DNA from: Dehalococcoidia bacterium
GTDB lineage: Bacteria > Chloroflexota > Dehalococcoidia > UBA2979
DNA length: 8,177 nucleotides
Assembly (NCBI GenBank): GCA_004297315.1
Contig: SCTU01000313.1
Span: 1-8,177 of the forward strand
Reading direction: 5' to 3'
Each line of letters begins with the position of its first letter. The stretch's first letter is position 1. Below the pieces are notes generated by a model that was given only the letters and a program-made list of their open reading frames with translations, was not told where the DNA came from and searched no databases. Shown in pieces: positions 7,415-8,177 of the stretch. A program made the translations under genes and the position numbers.

Positions 7415-8177
7415 CTACGGCTCGGGGGCCGGCTCGTCCGCGGCCTGCTCGGCAAGCGCGGCCTCGGCATCCGGCGCCAGCCGGATGTGGACGTCGCGTA
7501 ACTGACGCTCCGACACTGGTGCCGGCGCGCCGGTCATCGGGTCCCCCGCCGACTTCGTCTTCGGGAAGGCGATCACCTCGCGGATGTCCCGCTCGCCGGC
7601 GAAGAGCGCGACCGTGCGGTCGATGCCGGGCGCGATCCCGCCATGCGGAGGGGCGCCGTACGTGAACGCCTCCAGCATGTGGCCGAACTTCAACTTCGCC
7701 TCGTCCAGCGTGAGACCCAGTGTGCGCAGCACCGCCAATTGCAGTTCTCGCGAGTGGATACGGATCGACCCCGACCCGATCTCCTGCCCATTACAGACGA
7801 TGTCGTAGGCGTGGGAGCGGACACTGCCTGGATCGCTCTCCAGCAGCCCGATGTCGTCCGTGAACGGCGAGGTGAACAGGTGGTGGACGGCGCTCCATCG
7901 CTCCTCCTCAGCGTCCCACTCGAAGGCCGGAAACTGCGTGACGAAGAGGAACGCGAGCGTGGAGGGGTCGGCGAGGCCGCGCTGCTCCGCGACGGTCCGG
8001 CGGAGCACGTCGAGCACCCGGGAGGTGAGCGCGTCCGGCCCGGCGGCGATCAACAGCAGGTCGCCGCGCCGCGCGCTGCACGCCTGGCCGAGCGCCGCGG
8101 CCTGCTCCGGAGTGAAGAAGCGTGCGGCGGGCGACTTCACCTCCTCGCCCGTGAGGTCGTCGAGCGGCCCATCGCCG
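7415..8177 (-). CDS. aspS: Aspartyl-tRNA synthetase, C-terminal part (5' end cut by window edge)
   Basis: Class II synthetase that charges tRNA with aspartate in the cytoplasm. About 253 codons are visible and the frame is open to the right edge; bacterial AspRS is about 590 residues, so the N-terminal anticodon-binding domain and motifs 1-2 lie outside. The visible part opens in the bacterial GAD insertion (GDLLLIAAGP). It continues with the catalytic core: FVTQFPAFEWD, the HHLFTSP segment (usually HHPFTAP or similar), AYDIVCNGQEIGSGSIRIH, and motif 3 with YGAPPHGGIAPGIDRTVAL followed by IREVIAFPKTKSAGDPMTGAP. The C-terminus ends in an Ala/Glu/Pro-rich tail of about 20 residues. A GTG at 8140 lies inside the frame and is not the real start. 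Whether the enzyme is discriminating (tRNA-Asp only) or also charges tRNA-Asn cannot be judged without the N-terminal domain. The next gene downstream, 112 bases away, is the transporter binding protein. Confidence 0.96.
   Translation of the reverse strand, partial: GDGPLDDLTGEEVKSPAARFFTPEQAAALGQACSARRGDLLLIAAGPDALTSRVLDVLRRTVAEQRGLADPSTLAFLFVTQFPAFEWDAEEERWSAVHHLFTSPFTDDIGLLESDPGSVRSHAYDIVCNGQEIGSGSIRIHSRELQLAVLRTLGLTLDEAKLKFGHMLEAFTYGAPPHGGIAPGIDRTVALFAGERDIREVIAFPKTKSAGDPMTGAPAPVSERQLRDVHIRLAPDAEAALAEQAADEPAPEP

Overview
The window looks like ordinary chromosomal DNA from a GC-rich bacterium. Every supported gene lies on the minus strand, with start codons at the high coordinates. From protein style alone (trigger factor with an acidic tail, ClpX with an RLIAGPGA zinc-finger region, membrane-anchored solute-binding protein) a Chloroflexota lineage such as Thermomicrobia is plausible. 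That is an impression, not a demonstrated placement.

Read in the direction of transcription, from high to low coordinates, there are three blocks. (1) 8177-7415: the C-terminal 253 codons of aspartyl-tRNA synthetase (aspS), cut by the right edge. (2) 7302-3679: a peptide-type ABC importer cassette, made of a family 5 solute-binding protein, a DppB/OppB-type permease and a DppC/OppC-type permease. The binding protein and first permease are 28 bases apart, and the two permeases overlap by 4 bases (ATGA). No ATPase gene is present. (3) 3511-1: tig, clpP and clpX, a classic protein-folding and quality-control cluster. Trigger factor receives nascent chains at the ribosome, and ClpX unfolds substrates and feeds them to the ClpP peptidase. 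clpX runs to the left edge with 422 codons visible, almost a full-length protein.

Gaps are short: 112 bases aspS to binding protein, 167 bases permease to tig, 65 bases tig to clpP, 98 bases clpP to clpX. No gene-free stretch exceeds 300 bases. The permease-tig gap holds the only conspicuous AT-rich patch and a small inverted repeat, so it is the best place for a tig-clpP-clpX promoter. I see no tRNA, rRNA, CRISPR array, insertion sequence, attachment site or replication origin.

I did not find a previously undescribed system. The points worth a second look are modest: a cysteine-free, membrane-anchored binding protein; an importer cassette without its own ATPases between housekeeping genes; apparently matched enlarged external loops in both permeases; a charged low-complexity tail on trigger factor; and some start-codon and intergenic-structure questions in the tig-clpP-clpX cluster.
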